DNA of 64,000 nucleotides from positions 62,001 to 126,000 of the forward strand of contig JAJYXQ010000033.1 in assembly GCA_021796385.1 (NCBI GenBank), written 5' to 3'. Positions 6,655 through 14,678 of this stretch are shown one piece after another. Each line of letters opens with the position of its first letter. Position 1 is the stretch's first letter. Under the pieces are notes generated by a model, which ran no database searches, was not told the DNA's origin, and saw only the letters and a program-made list of their open reading frames with translations. This DNA is from Thermoplasmata archaeon. GTDB taxonomy: Archaea; Thermoplasmatota; Thermoplasmata; Lutacidiplasmatales; UBA184. The position numbers and the translations under genes are program-made.

Positions 6655-7425
6655 ATGACGTTCCTCGTGGGTGCGCTGGGCGGCGCCCTCCTCATCTCCT
6701 TCCTCATCACGGTCCTCGAGTTGACCGAAGTGGTTGCGATCGTCTACGCCCTCGGGGCGGGGCGACCTTCACTCCGCCCGGGGGCCCTCGGTTCCGCTTC
6801 GGGGGTGGCCGTGGTGGGTGCGGTGGGACTTGTCGTGGGCATCGGGCTATCGGCCATACCTTCGGACGATACCCTGATCGTGGGCTCGGCCCTGCTCTGG
6901 GGGTTCGGATTCTTCCTGCTCCGTTCCACGGTCAAGACCTACTTCAAGGAGGCCAAGAAGGTCCGGGGGATCACGGAAGCAGGCGGGCACGAAGGAGAGG
7001 AGCACCTGAGCGACCATGCGCTCTTCGCCGCGGCGTTCTCGGTCGGCATGGTCGAGACCACCGAGGCCGTCATCGTCCTCGTGGCTGTTGCGGCGGGAGG
7101 GTATGGGTTCGAGGCGCTGCTCGGCTTTGCCGCCGGTGCGGCGCTGCTCTTCACGTTGGGGGTCCTCCTCCACGAGCGGATCCGGCGGATCAAGGTCCCG
7201 CCGCTCAAGTGGATCGGCACGAGCCTGCTCTTCACCTTCGCCGCGTTCTGGGCGATCGAATCGCTCGTCGATGCCGGGAGGCTGACCTGGCCATCGTTCC
7301 CGTACGGGGTTCCGCCCGACGTGCTCATCCTGCCCCTGTTCCTGGTGGCGCTGCTCTTGGTCCGGGCCGCGGTGGCCTTCCGGGTGAAGACCAAGATCGC
7401 TGCGCTCGCGATATCCCATCCCTGA
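6655..7425 (+). CDS. Polytopic membrane protein with two ExxE motifs, putative cation permease
   Basis: 256 residues, about seven predicted helices. The chain is an internal duplication: LLISFLITVLELTEVVAIVYAL in the first half and a matching VGMVETTEAVIVLVAV in the second. Each carries E-x-x-E inside a helix. Paired acidic motifs of this kind are typical of metal and cation transporters such as the FTR1-like and GDT1-like groups. The closest description I can give is the COG4280-like family of uncharacterised archaeal membrane proteins. A basic cytosolic loop (TVKTYFKEAKK) separates the halves. Leaderless start at ATG 6655. The transported ion is unknown. Confidence 0.6.
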   Translation: MTFLVGALGGALLISFLITVLELTEVVAIVYALGAGRPSLRPGALGSASGVAVVGAVGLVVGIGLSAIPSDDTLIVGSALLWGFGFFLLRSTVKTYFKEAKKVRGITEAGGHEGEEHLSDHALFAAAFSVGMVETTEAVIVLVAVAAGGYGFEALLGFAAGAALLFTLGVLLHERIRRIKVPPLKWIGTSLLFTFAAFWAIESLVDAGRLTWPSFPYGVPPDVLILPLFLVALLLVRAAVAFRVKTKIAALAISHP

Positions 7426-7498
7426 CGTGGGAACACACCACAAGGGATGTTCGCACGCCCGGGAACCCCCGGTACTATGCCAGAGAGGATGACCGAAC

Positions 7499-8143
7499 CT
7501 ACAGGGGAGCCTGGAAATCCTCTATGGAGAAGTTGAAAGGGTGTTCGGTATCCAACCGCTTCTGCTCCCGAAGGACCTCGCGGGCCAAGAGCCAGTACAC
7601 GGTGGCCAGGGAAGCGCGTCCTTTGTTGTTCGCCGGGATCACGAGGTCCACGTTGCGGGTCTCGTTGTTCACATCGCACAGACCGACCACGGGAATCCCG
7701 ATGGAAACGGCTTCAGTGAGCGCCTGAAGGTCGGTGGCGGGGTCCGCCACCACGAGCACCTTGGGCTCCACGTAGCCCGGGAGGTTCGGGTTCGTCAAGC
7801 TTCCGGGCACCATCCGTTCCGAGGTGGAAGTGGCCCCCGTGACATTCGCGAACATACGCACGGGCTTCTGCCCGTACTGGCGTTGGGAAACGGCGAGGAT
7901 CTTCCCGGGCGGGAACCGGGATAGGAACTTGGCGGCGACCCGGATCCGCTGGTCGGTCTCCCGCAGGTTCAGGACGTAGAGGCCGTCGTGGCGGATGCGC
8001 TCGATGAACTTGCGCATGCTGGCCGACTTCTGCTGGGTGCCGATCTCCACCCCGTTCGTCGTGTAGGTCTCGTACGGTACGAGCAGATCGCTATCATCCT
8101 GGGGTGATGGTGGGACCGACTGGGGATCTTCTTGCATGCTCAT
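7499..8143 (-). CDS. rps2: Small ribosomal subunit protein uS2 (archaeal type)
   Basis: 214 residues. Recognised from LVPYETYTTNGVEIGTQQ at the N-terminus, the DGLYVLNLRETDQRI segment, and PGYVEPKVLVVADPATD followed by GIPVVGLCDVNNE, all typical of archaeal S2. It assembles late on the body and neck of the 30S subunit. Its ATG overlaps the enolase stop (ATGA), so the two are co-translated. The eno-rps2 pairing is widespread in archaea and supports an archaeal origin of the window. The N-terminal Ser/Pro/Asp-rich 20 residues are an extension. Confidence 0.95.
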   Translation of the reverse strand: MSMQEDPQSVPPSPQDDSDLLVPYETYTTNGVEIGTQQKSASMRKFIERIRHDGLYVLNLRETDQRIRVAAKFLSRFPPGKILAVSQRQYGQKPVRMFANVTGATSTSERMVPGSLTNPNLPGYVEPKVLVVADPATDLQALTEAVSIGIPVVGLCDVNNETRNVDLVIPANNKGRASLATVYWLLAREVLREQKRLDTEHPFNFSIEDFQAPL

Positions 8144-9390
8144 GACGATGCATCTCCGGCGATGCGCAGCAGTTCATTAAGCTTGGCTATCCGCTCCCCG
8201 CCCAGCACCCCGCACTTTATGCCCGCGCTCCCGAACCCGACCGACAGGTGCGAAAGCCATGTGTCGGTGGTCTCGCCCGAGCGGTGGGAGGTGATCGTGC
8301 TCCATCCCGCCTGGTCGGCCAGGGCGACCGTTTCGAGGGTGTCGGACAGCGTCCCGACCTGGTTCACCTTGAGGAGCACGGAATTGGTGGCCTTCCCGTC
8401 CATCCCTCGGCGTACACGCCCCGGAGAGGTCGTGTAGAGGTCGTCGCCCACCACGTGCACTTTCCGTCCGGTAAGGATCCGGCCCGTGAGCGCCGAGAAT
8501 TCCGAAAAGCCCTCCTCGTCAAAGGGGTCTTCCGCGTACGCGAGGTCGAACCGCTCCACGAGGTCCTGGACGAAGGCGACCTGTTCCTCCGGGGTCAGAG
8601 AGCGCCCGCGGTAGTGGTAACGGCCATCCCGATAGAGCTCGCTCGCCGCGAAGTCGAGCCCCGGACGGATCGCGGCCCCGGGGAACCGTCCGCTCGCCTG
8701 AACGGCCTGGCAGGATTGGGCCAGGATATCGAGGGCCTGCTCGTCGTCCGCGGGCGCGACCCAGCCGCCCTCGTCCCCCCGGCCGAGCGCCGCCGATGGA
8801 AAGCGCTCCCGGAGGCGCCGGCCCACTTCCCGGTGGACCTGGACGGCCGCCTCCACCTGTGTCCGGAACCCGGGAGCTTCCACAAAGGCGATGAATTCCT
8901 GGATGCTCGGACCTCCCACGGCGTGGACGCCGCCGTTCATCACATTCCCCACGATGGCGGGGAATCGCCCCGGGGGGCGACCCCGGAGACGGGCCACGTA
9001 GTCGAAGAGTTCCCGTCCTTCCGCAGCGGCGGAGGCTCGCGCATAGGCGATGGAAAGGGCGGAGGCGATGTTCCCTCCCAAACTCGCGAAGTTCCCGGTA
9101 CCGTCCCGCTCCTTCAGTTCGGCATCGAATGGTTTTTGTTCGCCCAGGGGTCGTCCCAGAAGGTGCGGGACCACCCGGGTCATGGCGAATTCGATCCCCC
9201 GGTCCACCGAGCCATCGGGAAAAGAGACGACCTCGTGGCTCCCGGTCGATGCACCGCTGGGGCAAGAGGCCATCGCGGCACGGTCAACGTCCGAAAGGAC
9301 CGTGGCTTCGACGGTCGGGTTCCCCCGACTATCGTAGACCTTGCGGAGTCGGATCTGACCTATCCGCTCCGGAACACCGTGGGCCGTCAT
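8140..9390 (-). CDS. eno: Enolase (phosphopyruvate hydratase)
   Basis: 416 residues. It interconverts 2-phosphoglycerate and phosphoenolpyruvate in glycolysis and gluconeogenesis. Landmarks are RKVYDSRGNPTVEATV at the N-terminus, the mobile Ser loop CPSGASTGSHE, GNVMNGGVHAVGGPSIQEF, and AYAEDPFDEEGF. These are followed by VVGDDLYTTS, catalytic lysine in LLKVNQVGT, and TSHRSGETTD. All magnesium ligands and the catalytic pair appear intact. It starts at ATG 9390, about 40 nt after a TTTT-containing box (9427-9438). It is first in the eno-rps2 pair. Confidence 0.96.
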   Translation of the reverse strand: MTAHGVPERIGQIRLRKVYDSRGNPTVEATVLSDVDRAAMASCPSGASTGSHEVVSFPDGSVDRGIEFAMTRVVPHLLGRPLGEQKPFDAELKERDGTGNFASLGGNIASALSIAYARASAAAEGRELFDYVARLRGRPPGRFPAIVGNVMNGGVHAVGGPSIQEFIAFVEAPGFRTQVEAAVQVHREVGRRLRERFPSAALGRGDEGGWVAPADDEQALDILAQSCQAVQASGRFPGAAIRPGLDFAASELYRDGRYHYRGRSLTPEEQVAFVQDLVERFDLAYAEDPFDEEGFSEFSALTGRILTGRKVHVVGDDLYTTSPGRVRRGMDGKATNSVLLKVNQVGTLSDTLETVALADQAGWSTITSHRSGETTDTWLSHLSVGFGSAGIKCGVLGGERIAKLNELLRIAGDASS

Positions 9391-9439
9391 ATTCGGACTG
9401 TTGGTGACGACCCGAGCGAGCGAAGGCTAAAACCCCTGC

Positions 9440-9461
9440 GGAGCGCGCAAGCGCACGCTCC
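9440..9461 (-). terminator. Hairpin between the Pro-rich membrane protein gene and eno
   Basis: cggagc and gctccg form inverted arms around a GC-rich loop. On the minus strand a short T run (gttttag) follows. It lies downstream of the gene at 9494-9823 and could terminate it, while the T-rich part may also act as the eno promoter. Confidence 0.3.
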
Positions 9462-9493
9462 GAGCCGCGTGTGCGGCGGGGAGCTGTGCGAGT

Positions 9494-9823
9494 CTATGCC
9501 TTCTTGTTGAGCAGGGCCTGGATCCCGATGAAAATGAACCCGATGCCCGCGAGAAGGAAACCTCCTCCGACCGCATCGATGCTCACCGGGGTAACTAACC
9601 ATCCGATGCCCGCGATGATGAGTCCGAGTCCGGCGAGGAGCCAACCGAGGAATCCGAGGATCCTCCCAAGGAACTCCATGTTCATGGGGGGGTGCTGATA
9701 CACCGGGGCGGGCCCGTACGCCGGGGGAGGCGCACCATACGGTGGCGGGGCCTGGGGTGGGGGAGGGGCGGACATTTGGACAGGGGGTGGGGCTTGGGCA
9801 CTTGCCGCTGCATCTGCGCTCAT
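9494..9823 (-). CDS. Pro-rich cytosolic tail plus two-helix membrane protein
   Basis: 109 residues from the ATG at 9823. The first half is a Pro/Ala/Tyr-rich disordered tail (PPPPQAPPPYGAPPPAYG). The second half has two transmembrane helices, ILGFLGWLLAGLGLIIAGIGW and VGGGFLLAGIGFIFIGIQALL, and a basic end. The ATG lies 25-34 nt after the box ctatataaaa, so the mRNA is leaderless. The same Pro-rich tail next to a membrane helix occurs in the S53 peptidase and in the zinc-ribbon protein at 46563. Function unknown; possibly an anchor or scaffold. Confidence 0.7.
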   Translation of the reverse strand: MSADAAASAQAPPPVQMSAPPPPQAPPPYGAPPPAYGPAPVYQHPPMNMEFLGRILGFLGWLLAGLGLIIAGIGWLVTPVSIDAVGGGFLLAGIGFIFIGIQALLNKKA

Positions 9824-9847
9824 GGTCAAAAAAGCGAACGAAACAGA

Positions 9848-9857
9848 CTATATAAAA
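9848..9857 (-). promoter_or_regulatory. TATA box of the Pro-rich membrane protein gene
   Basis: On the minus strand the sequence reads ttttatatag, a near-ideal archaeal TATA box, 25-34 nt before the ATG at 9823. Confidence 0.65.
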
Positions 9858-9921
9858 ATGGGTTCCATCTCGAGCGAGCCGGTTCCGAGGGTATGGTATG
9901 CCCCTGGGAGAGCAAGTTAGC

Positions 9922-12309
9922 TCATCGCCGAGGGACGGTCCCGCAATAGGGGCAGAACCCCCATTGGGGAGGGAAGGTACGGTGACATGCCCCACAGACG
10001 AGCATCGTGGGGGGGTACCCAGCCGGAGGGAGCGGGGGGGGAGGTCCGCCCGTTGGAGCGGGAGGGTAGTAGTATCCCGGGCTCGCGGGGGGTGGTGGAG
10101 CAATGGGGACCTGCCTTGGTTTGCGCGTGCCGGCAATCAACGCGATCACGACGATGATCACGACGATCGCAAGGATGAGATAGAATACGGAGAATGGGAG
10201 GGGGGACTTCTGGGATGGAGCGGGAGGTGGTTGTCCCCCGGTCGGGGGGACGCCTGTCGCCACCCCGGGCGTGGCACTCGGATTGTACACATAGGAAGTA
10301 TACGTGGGATTGCCGAGGTCCGTTGCCAGTCGGGCGGCATTCACGCTACCCCACCCCGTGAGCGCATCCCATCCGGCTGAGGCGTTGAAGAGGTAGTTGG
10401 ACCCCGAGGTGACCGGGGTGAACGGACCGGTGCCTCCGTTCTCAAGGAAGTAGCTCGACATGTTGTAGATCGCCGGATCAAGGAATCCGAGCGGATGGCC
10501 GATGTCCTGGGAGAGCACGGCGACGAGGCCCGCCATGAGCGGGGAGGATATCGACGTGCCCTCGAAAACCCCCATGCTGACGAGATAGCCTCCCGATTGG
10601 GCCTGCGCAGCCGAGAACGCAATGGTATCGAAGGCGCACAGGGCGATGTCCGGGACCGCCCGGGAGGCGTTCGTTCCCTCGATGGATGCGGTGTACTTGA
10701 TGGCGGACTGGGCGGCCGACCGCGCCTGCCAGATCGGCTCGTTCACGTACGGGCTGATGCCTCCCTCCGTGCCACCATAGTTGGCGACCGTGGAACTGGG
10801 GCTGAACCAAGCTGTGGTGGATGACACCCCCGTGATGTTACCGGCATCATACCCGGGGGTCGGGATCACGTTCCCCTGCGGGTTCCATGGGGTCCCCGTC
10901 GGGGTGCCGCTCACCCTCACCTCGGTCCCGCCGACCGCCACGACCCCATAATCATCAAAGGCCGCTGTGGCCGGGAAGCCGGGCCACTGCCCCTGGGGGT
11001 GCCCTTGCAAGTTCGAGGGAGCGTTCCCCTGGTCCCCGGACGAAGCGAGCAATGTGACCTCCATCGCCTGGGCTTGGACCTCCAGATGGTCCCAGCCCGC
11101 ATCGTTCATGTCGGGAAGTCCCCAAGAGTTGGACACCGCGGCCAGCCGGTCGGGGCCGTAGTTGTAGTTGAGGGCGTCGGCAAGGGCCACATCGAAGGCC
11201 GCATACCCCCCGCCCAGGGTCTGGGAGATCAGGCTTCCGGCAAAGTAGAAGTTGTACAGGGCCGCACCGGGAGCCAAGCTCCCGGCCATCTCGAGGTCCA
11301 GCGAGTTTTCATCGACCGATCCGATGTCATCCCCAAGCGTCCCAACGCCGGTCACATTCGGTGGGGGCCCGGGATTCGGAGGGATCGTGCCGTTGACCGT
11401 CACGGGTACTCCAATGGGTTGGGGAGGGGTCGAACCCTGAGGGAAGGTAAGGTTGTAGTACAGGCTCACGGCCGCCGGGTCGTAGGGGGGAAGGTTCCGG
11501 TTCATCGTTTGGTTGTACCCAGACGTGAGGAGCGTAGCTACGGCGTAACCACTGCCACTTAGCCCTTGATTGAGAAGGGGGATTTCGTCGTACACCGCCC
11601 GGAAGTCGGTACCCCAAAATATCTGGTCGGTGGTTCCCTGGACCGTGTCAAACTGTCCTAGGGAGCTTGCCCGTCCGGTGGAGATCGCATACTTCCCGGA
11701 CGCTAGAGCGGCGGGCAGGTGAAGCCCGGGAGAGGAAGCGTCCGATAGGCCGCTGATCCCAGCGACCATACCAAGAAGGGGGGTCGGCAATGTGGGTGCT
11801 CCTGTTTCACCATAGTAAAGATACGAACCGGGGCTTGAGTACCATGCAAGTGAGGTGTGGAACACCCGTTCGACCGCGCTCTCGGGGAGGTCCACCCACA
11901 GGATATCCCCACCGCCCGCATTGGTCACGGAGGTAGCACCATGGCTTAGGAAGAACGCCCGAACGTCGGCTCGTTCCGAGGGGCTGGGCGCAAACTCCTT
12001 TCCGAACTGGGCCGCGGTCAGCCCCACTCCATACTCCGGAGAGGAGGGGTCACGCTGAGCACGAAGGAACGCCCTTAGCTCGGGAAGGTGGGAGTACTGC
12101 AAGGCGATGGCCAGTCCTACGGGGTGATTGGGCACCATCTCCACCACCAGCCGGGAACCGGGGACCACCCCGTTCGAACCGAAGACGGAGGAAGCGACCG
12201 ACGCGGAGGTCTCGGGATGGCCATTCCAGACCGGCGTTGCGGAAAGCCCTGGCAGGAGCAATACCAAGGCCGTGATGGCGCCCGCTAGCACAAAGGAAGC
12301 GCGATGCAC
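9922..12309 (-). CDS. Membrane-anchored S53 (sedolisin/kumamolisin) peptidase with C-terminal zinc ribbon
   Basis: 795 residues. A signal peptide (residues 1-25) is followed by an inhibitory pro-domain at about 50-190 and a subtilisin-like S53 catalytic domain. The Glu/Asp pair is in DENSLDLE, the oxyanion Asp in ASSGDQGN, and the catalytic Ser in EGTSISSPLMAG at about residue 586. Sedolisins are acid-active endo- and tripeptidyl-peptidases, so an acidic habitat is likely. After the protease come a linker, one membrane helix (YLILAIVVIIVVIALIAG), a Pro/Tyr-rich cytosolic segment and a zinc ribbon with C772, C775, C786 and C789. The cytosolic zinc ribbon on a secreted protease is unusual. Leaderless GTG start, 22-31 nt from cttcaaagcg, which it seems to share with the divergent HIT gene. 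Confidence 0.88.
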   Translation of the reverse strand: MHRASFVLAGAITALVLLLPGLSATPVWNGHPETSASVASSVFGSNGVVPGSRLVVEMVPNHPVGLAIALQYSHLPELRAFLRAQRDPSSPEYGVGLTAAQFGKEFAPSPSERADVRAFFLSHGATSVTNAGGGDILWVDLPESAVERVFHTSLAWYSSPGSYLYYGETGAPTLPTPLLGMVAGISGLSDASSPGLHLPAALASGKYAISTGRASSLGQFDTVQGTTDQIFWGTDFRAVYDEIPLLNQGLSGSGYAVATLLTSGYNQTMNRNLPPYDPAAVSLYYNLTFPQGSTPPQPIGVPVTVNGTIPPNPGPPPNVTGVGTLGDDIGSVDENSLDLEMAGSLAPGAALYNFYFAGSLISQTLGGGYAAFDVALADALNYNYGPDRLAAVSNSWGLPDMNDAGWDHLEVQAQAMEVTLLASSGDQGNAPSNLQGHPQGQWPGFPATAAFDDYGVVAVGGTEVRVSGTPTGTPWNPQGNVIPTPGYDAGNITGVSSTTAWFSPSSTVANYGGTEGGISPYVNEPIWQARSAAQSAIKYTASIEGTNASRAVPDIALCAFDTIAFSAAQAQSGGYLVSMGVFEGTSISSPLMAGLVAVLSQDIGHPLGFLDPAIYNMSSYFLENGGTGPFTPVTSGSNYLFNASAGWDALTGWGSVNAARLATDLGNPTYTSYVYNPSATPGVATGVPPTGGQPPPAPSQKSPLPFSVFYLILAIVVIIVVIALIAGTRKPRQVPIAPPPPASPGYYYPPAPTGGPPPPLPPAGYPPTMLVCGACHRTFPPQWGFCPYCGTVPRR

Positions 12310-12330
12310 GCTCTAACCCAAGGGGGGAGG

Positions 12331-12340
12331 CTTCAAAGCG
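12331..12340. promoter_or_regulatory. Candidate bidirectional TATA region
   Basis: cttcaaagcg lies about 22-31 nt from both the GTG at 12309 (minus, S53 peptidase) and the ATG at 12362 (plus, HIT protein). It is a weak box but is centred between the two starts. Confidence 0.35.
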
Positions 12341-12361
12341 TTAGCCCCTTATCTCGGAGCG

Positions 12362-12760
12362 ATGGGAGAGTGCATCTTCTGTTCCATCGCCGCCCGCAAA
12401 GCTCCGGCCCACATCGTTTGGGAAGACGACGTCACCATAGCCTTCCTAGACATCTTTCCCTTGAGCCGCGGGCATGTCCTGGTGGTCCCCAAACACCATG
12501 TGGACCGCCTCACGGACCTGCCGCGGGAACATTACCCAGCCATGCTGGGAGCCGTCGCCGAGGTCTGCCGACGGGTTGAGCGATTGAGCATGGATTACAA
12601 CGTCGGGGTGAACCAGGGTGCCCTCGCCGGGCAGATCGTGTTCCATCTCCACTTTCACGTGATCCCGCGGTACCCGGACCAGCCCGGGTTCCCCCGGAAG
12701 CGCGACGCCTTGGACCCGGCCGATGCCCAAAGGCTCGTGGAGGTACTCGCCCATCGATGA
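12362..12760 (+). CDS. HIT-family nucleotide-binding hydrolase
   Basis: 132 residues. The histidine triad HLHFHVIPR gives H95, H97 and H99, with H97 or H99 the nucleophile of the family. CIFC (C4, C7) with H46 and H95 would form the structural zinc site seen in Hint-like proteins. Family members hydrolyse adenosine 5'-phosphoramidates or dinucleotides, including aminoacyl-AMP, so a housekeeping role is likely. The stop overlaps the start of the MEMO gene (ATGA), making this the first gene of a HIT-MEMO-P1 peptidase operon. Confidence 0.9.
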   Translation: MGECIFCSIAARKAPAHIVWEDDVTIAFLDIFPLSRGHVLVVPKHHVDRLTDLPREHYPAMLGAVAEVCRRVERLSMDYNVGVNQGALAGQIVFHLHFHVIPRYPDQPGFPRKRDALDPADAQRLVEVLAHR

Positions 12761-13611
12761 AGGACCCCCACCCGGAGCGGGTACGGTACCCGGCCGTGGC
12801 CGGTGCATTCTATCCTCGGGAACCCAAGGCATTGCGGACGACCATCGAGCGTTCGTTCCTTGATCCGAGAGGGCCAGGCTCCCTTCCCGGTTCGGACTCC
12901 ATGGAGGCGGAGCGGACGATCGTGGCCGGTGTCGTCCCACATGCCGGGTACGTCTATTCGGGCCCGGTCGCCGCGCACCTCTACCGGAAGCTCTCGGGGA
13001 TGCGCCCGCCCGCCACTGTGGTACTGCTCGGCGTCAACCACCACGGACTGGGGGGGCTCTTCTCGCTATCGGATGCGAACTGGGAGACACCGCTGGGCAT
13101 CGTCAGGACGGACCGCGAGCTTCTGAAGGCGCTCGCTCGGCCCCCTCTTGCCATCGACAATGGGGCCCATCGGCTCGAACACTCCATCGAGGTGGAACTC
13201 CCATTCCTTCAGTACATCTGGGGAGACCGGTTCCGCATGGTCGCCCTCCAGGTCACGTTCTCCGAGCTTTCCCTGCTGAAGGAGGTCGGCCACATCCTGA
13301 GGGAGACGATCTTGGGGAAGGACGTTCTGCTCCTCGCCTCCACGGACCTTTCCCATTACCTACCTCCGGCGGAAGCGCGCCGGCAGGATGGGCTCGCCCT
13401 CCGCAGCCTGGAAACGCTCTCCCCGGATCGTCTCTTTGAGACCGTCGTGGGGAAGGACATCTCGATGTGCGGTATCGCCCCGACGACCGTTCTCTTGGCA
13501 GCCCTCGAAGGGTCCCGGGTGCACATCCACCGATTGAAGGAGGGAACGAGCGGCGACGCAGAACCGATGGACACGGTGGTCGGATATGCGGCGCTGTCGG
13601 TCGAGCGATGA
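12757..13611 (+). CDS. MEMO1 / AmmeMemoRadiSam system protein B
   Basis: 284 residues. Typical segments are RYPAVAGAFYPR at the start, VVPHAGYVYSGPVAAHLY, LLGVNHHGLGG, EHSIEVELPFLQY and STDLSHY. The invariant histidines and the Asp of the MEMO fold (related to LigB dioxygenases) are present. In many prokaryotes MEMO occurs with an AMMECR1 domain and a radical SAM enzyme; neither partner is seen here. The function in archaea is not settled. Human MEMO1 is reported to bind iron or copper. It overlaps both neighbours by ATGA. Confidence 0.9.
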   Translation: MKDPHPERVRYPAVAGAFYPREPKALRTTIERSFLDPRGPGSLPGSDSMEAERTIVAGVVPHAGYVYSGPVAAHLYRKLSGMRPPATVVLLGVNHHGLGGLFSLSDANWETPLGIVRTDRELLKALARPPLAIDNGAHRLEHSIEVELPFLQYIWGDRFRMVALQVTFSELSLLKEVGHILRETILGKDVLLLASTDLSHYLPPAEARRQDGLALRSLETLSPDRLFETVVGKDISMCGIAPTTVLLAALEGSRVHIHRLKEGTSGDAEPMDTVVGYAALSVER

Positions 13612-14678
13612 GCGAGCCGGGACTGGGGACCCTGACGGACGTTCGGGACGTCCGGCTCGGCATCGCAACGGATGAACGGTCGGCGACCGGTGTCTCGGTG
13701 GTGCTCTTTCCGAAAGGCGCCCGGGGCGCCGTCGAGGCCCGGGGAGGGGCCCCCGGGACCTATCACACCGATGGGCTGGGCTTCCAGGGCGCCATGGGTA
13801 TGGTCGGGGCCCTCTTCTTTTCAGGCGGGTCCCTCTACGGCCTGGACTCCGCCCGAGGGATCCGCCGGTTCATCCTGGACATGGGGGGCGGGGCCCGGCT
13901 CTGGGGTGCCCGCCCACCGCTCGTGGGGATTTCTGGAGCGGTGATCTTCGACCTGCCCCGGGACCGGGAGCTTACCGTGGATTATGAGCCGCTCGCCTAT
14001 TCGGCCTGCCTTGCTGCCTCGGCGAAACCCGTCCCGTCGGGATGTGTGGGAGCGGGACGGGGGGCCCGGGTCGGGAAGCTCTTGGGTCGAGAACGCTCCA
14101 TGCCCGGTGGGCAGGGGAGCGCAGCGGTCCGACTTCCGAGAGGCTTCACGGTCGGGGCGCTCGGGATCGTCAATGCGGTGGGCAACGTCGTGGACCCTTC
14201 CACCGGAAAGGTCGTGGCAGGGACCCGGTCACCGAGCGGACGGGGTTGGGCCACCCGGGAAGAGGTCCTTGCGCGATGGACGGCCCGCCTCGGGCCGGCC
14301 GCCGAGCGTGGGACCGTCCTCGTGGCAGTCGCCACGGACGCACCCGCGACGCGTTGGGACCTCCACCGCATGGCGCGGGCGGCCAACGATGCGGTGGCAC
14401 GGACGGTCATCCCGGCCCACATGGCAAGCGACGGCGACATCGCCTTCGCCGTCTCGACGAACCCCTCGGTCCCTACCGGCCGGGGACGGGACCGGGAAGC
14501 GTATCCGGGGGCCCGGGCCGACCTCCTCGCCCTCGCCACCGAGGAAGCGGTGGTCGCCGCCGTGACCCGGGCCGTGGCGGGACCGGAGGGCGGGCCGCCA
14601 AAGGCCCGCGCGCATCGCAATCATCATAACCCCAGCGCTTTGGCTCCTCGCGCTCAGAAGACGAACCCATGGCCGTAA
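13608..14678 (+). CDS. P1-family (DmpA-type) aminopeptidase
   Basis: 356 residues from the ATG at 13608, overlapping the MEMO stop. DmpA-type peptidases are N-terminal-nucleophile hydrolases that cut themselves into two chains and remove small N-terminal residues from D- or L-peptides. Visible family blocks are TDVRDVRLGIATDE at the N-terminus, LTGG-equivalent FFSGGSLYGLDSARGI, and PSGCVGAGRGARVGK. The self-cleavage region PGGQGSAAVRLP is followed by FTVGALGIVNAVGNVVDP. The C-terminal NDAVARTVIPAHMASDGDIAF is also typical. The final 30 residues (PPKARAHRNHH onward) look like a run-on into the pntA start rather than conserved sequence. Confidence 0.85.
   Translation: MSEPGLGTLTDVRDVRLGIATDERSATGVSVVLFPKGARGAVEARGGAPGTYHTDGLGFQGAMGMVGALFFSGGSLYGLDSARGIRRFILDMGGGARLWGARPPLVGISGAVIFDLPRDRELTVDYEPLAYSACLAASAKPVPSGCVGAGRGARVGKLLGRERSMPGGQGSAAVRLPRGFTVGALGIVNAVGNVVDPSTGKVVAGTRSPSGRGWATREEVLARWTARLGPAAERGTVLVAVATDAPATRWDLHRMARAANDAVARTVIPAHMASDGDIAFAVSTNPSVPTGRGRDREAYPGARADLLALATEEAVVAAVTRAVAGPEGGPPKARAHRNHHNPSALAPRAQKTNPWP

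Noticed and set aside
9411-9490. Possible tRNA or other small RNA near the enolase start
   Set aside because: GC-rich hairpin only. No T-loop TTCRANY, no acceptor pairing, no cloverleaf.
8248-9510. 420-residue plus-strand frame opposite enolase
   Set aside because: Antisense shadow; enolase on the minus strand is unambiguous.
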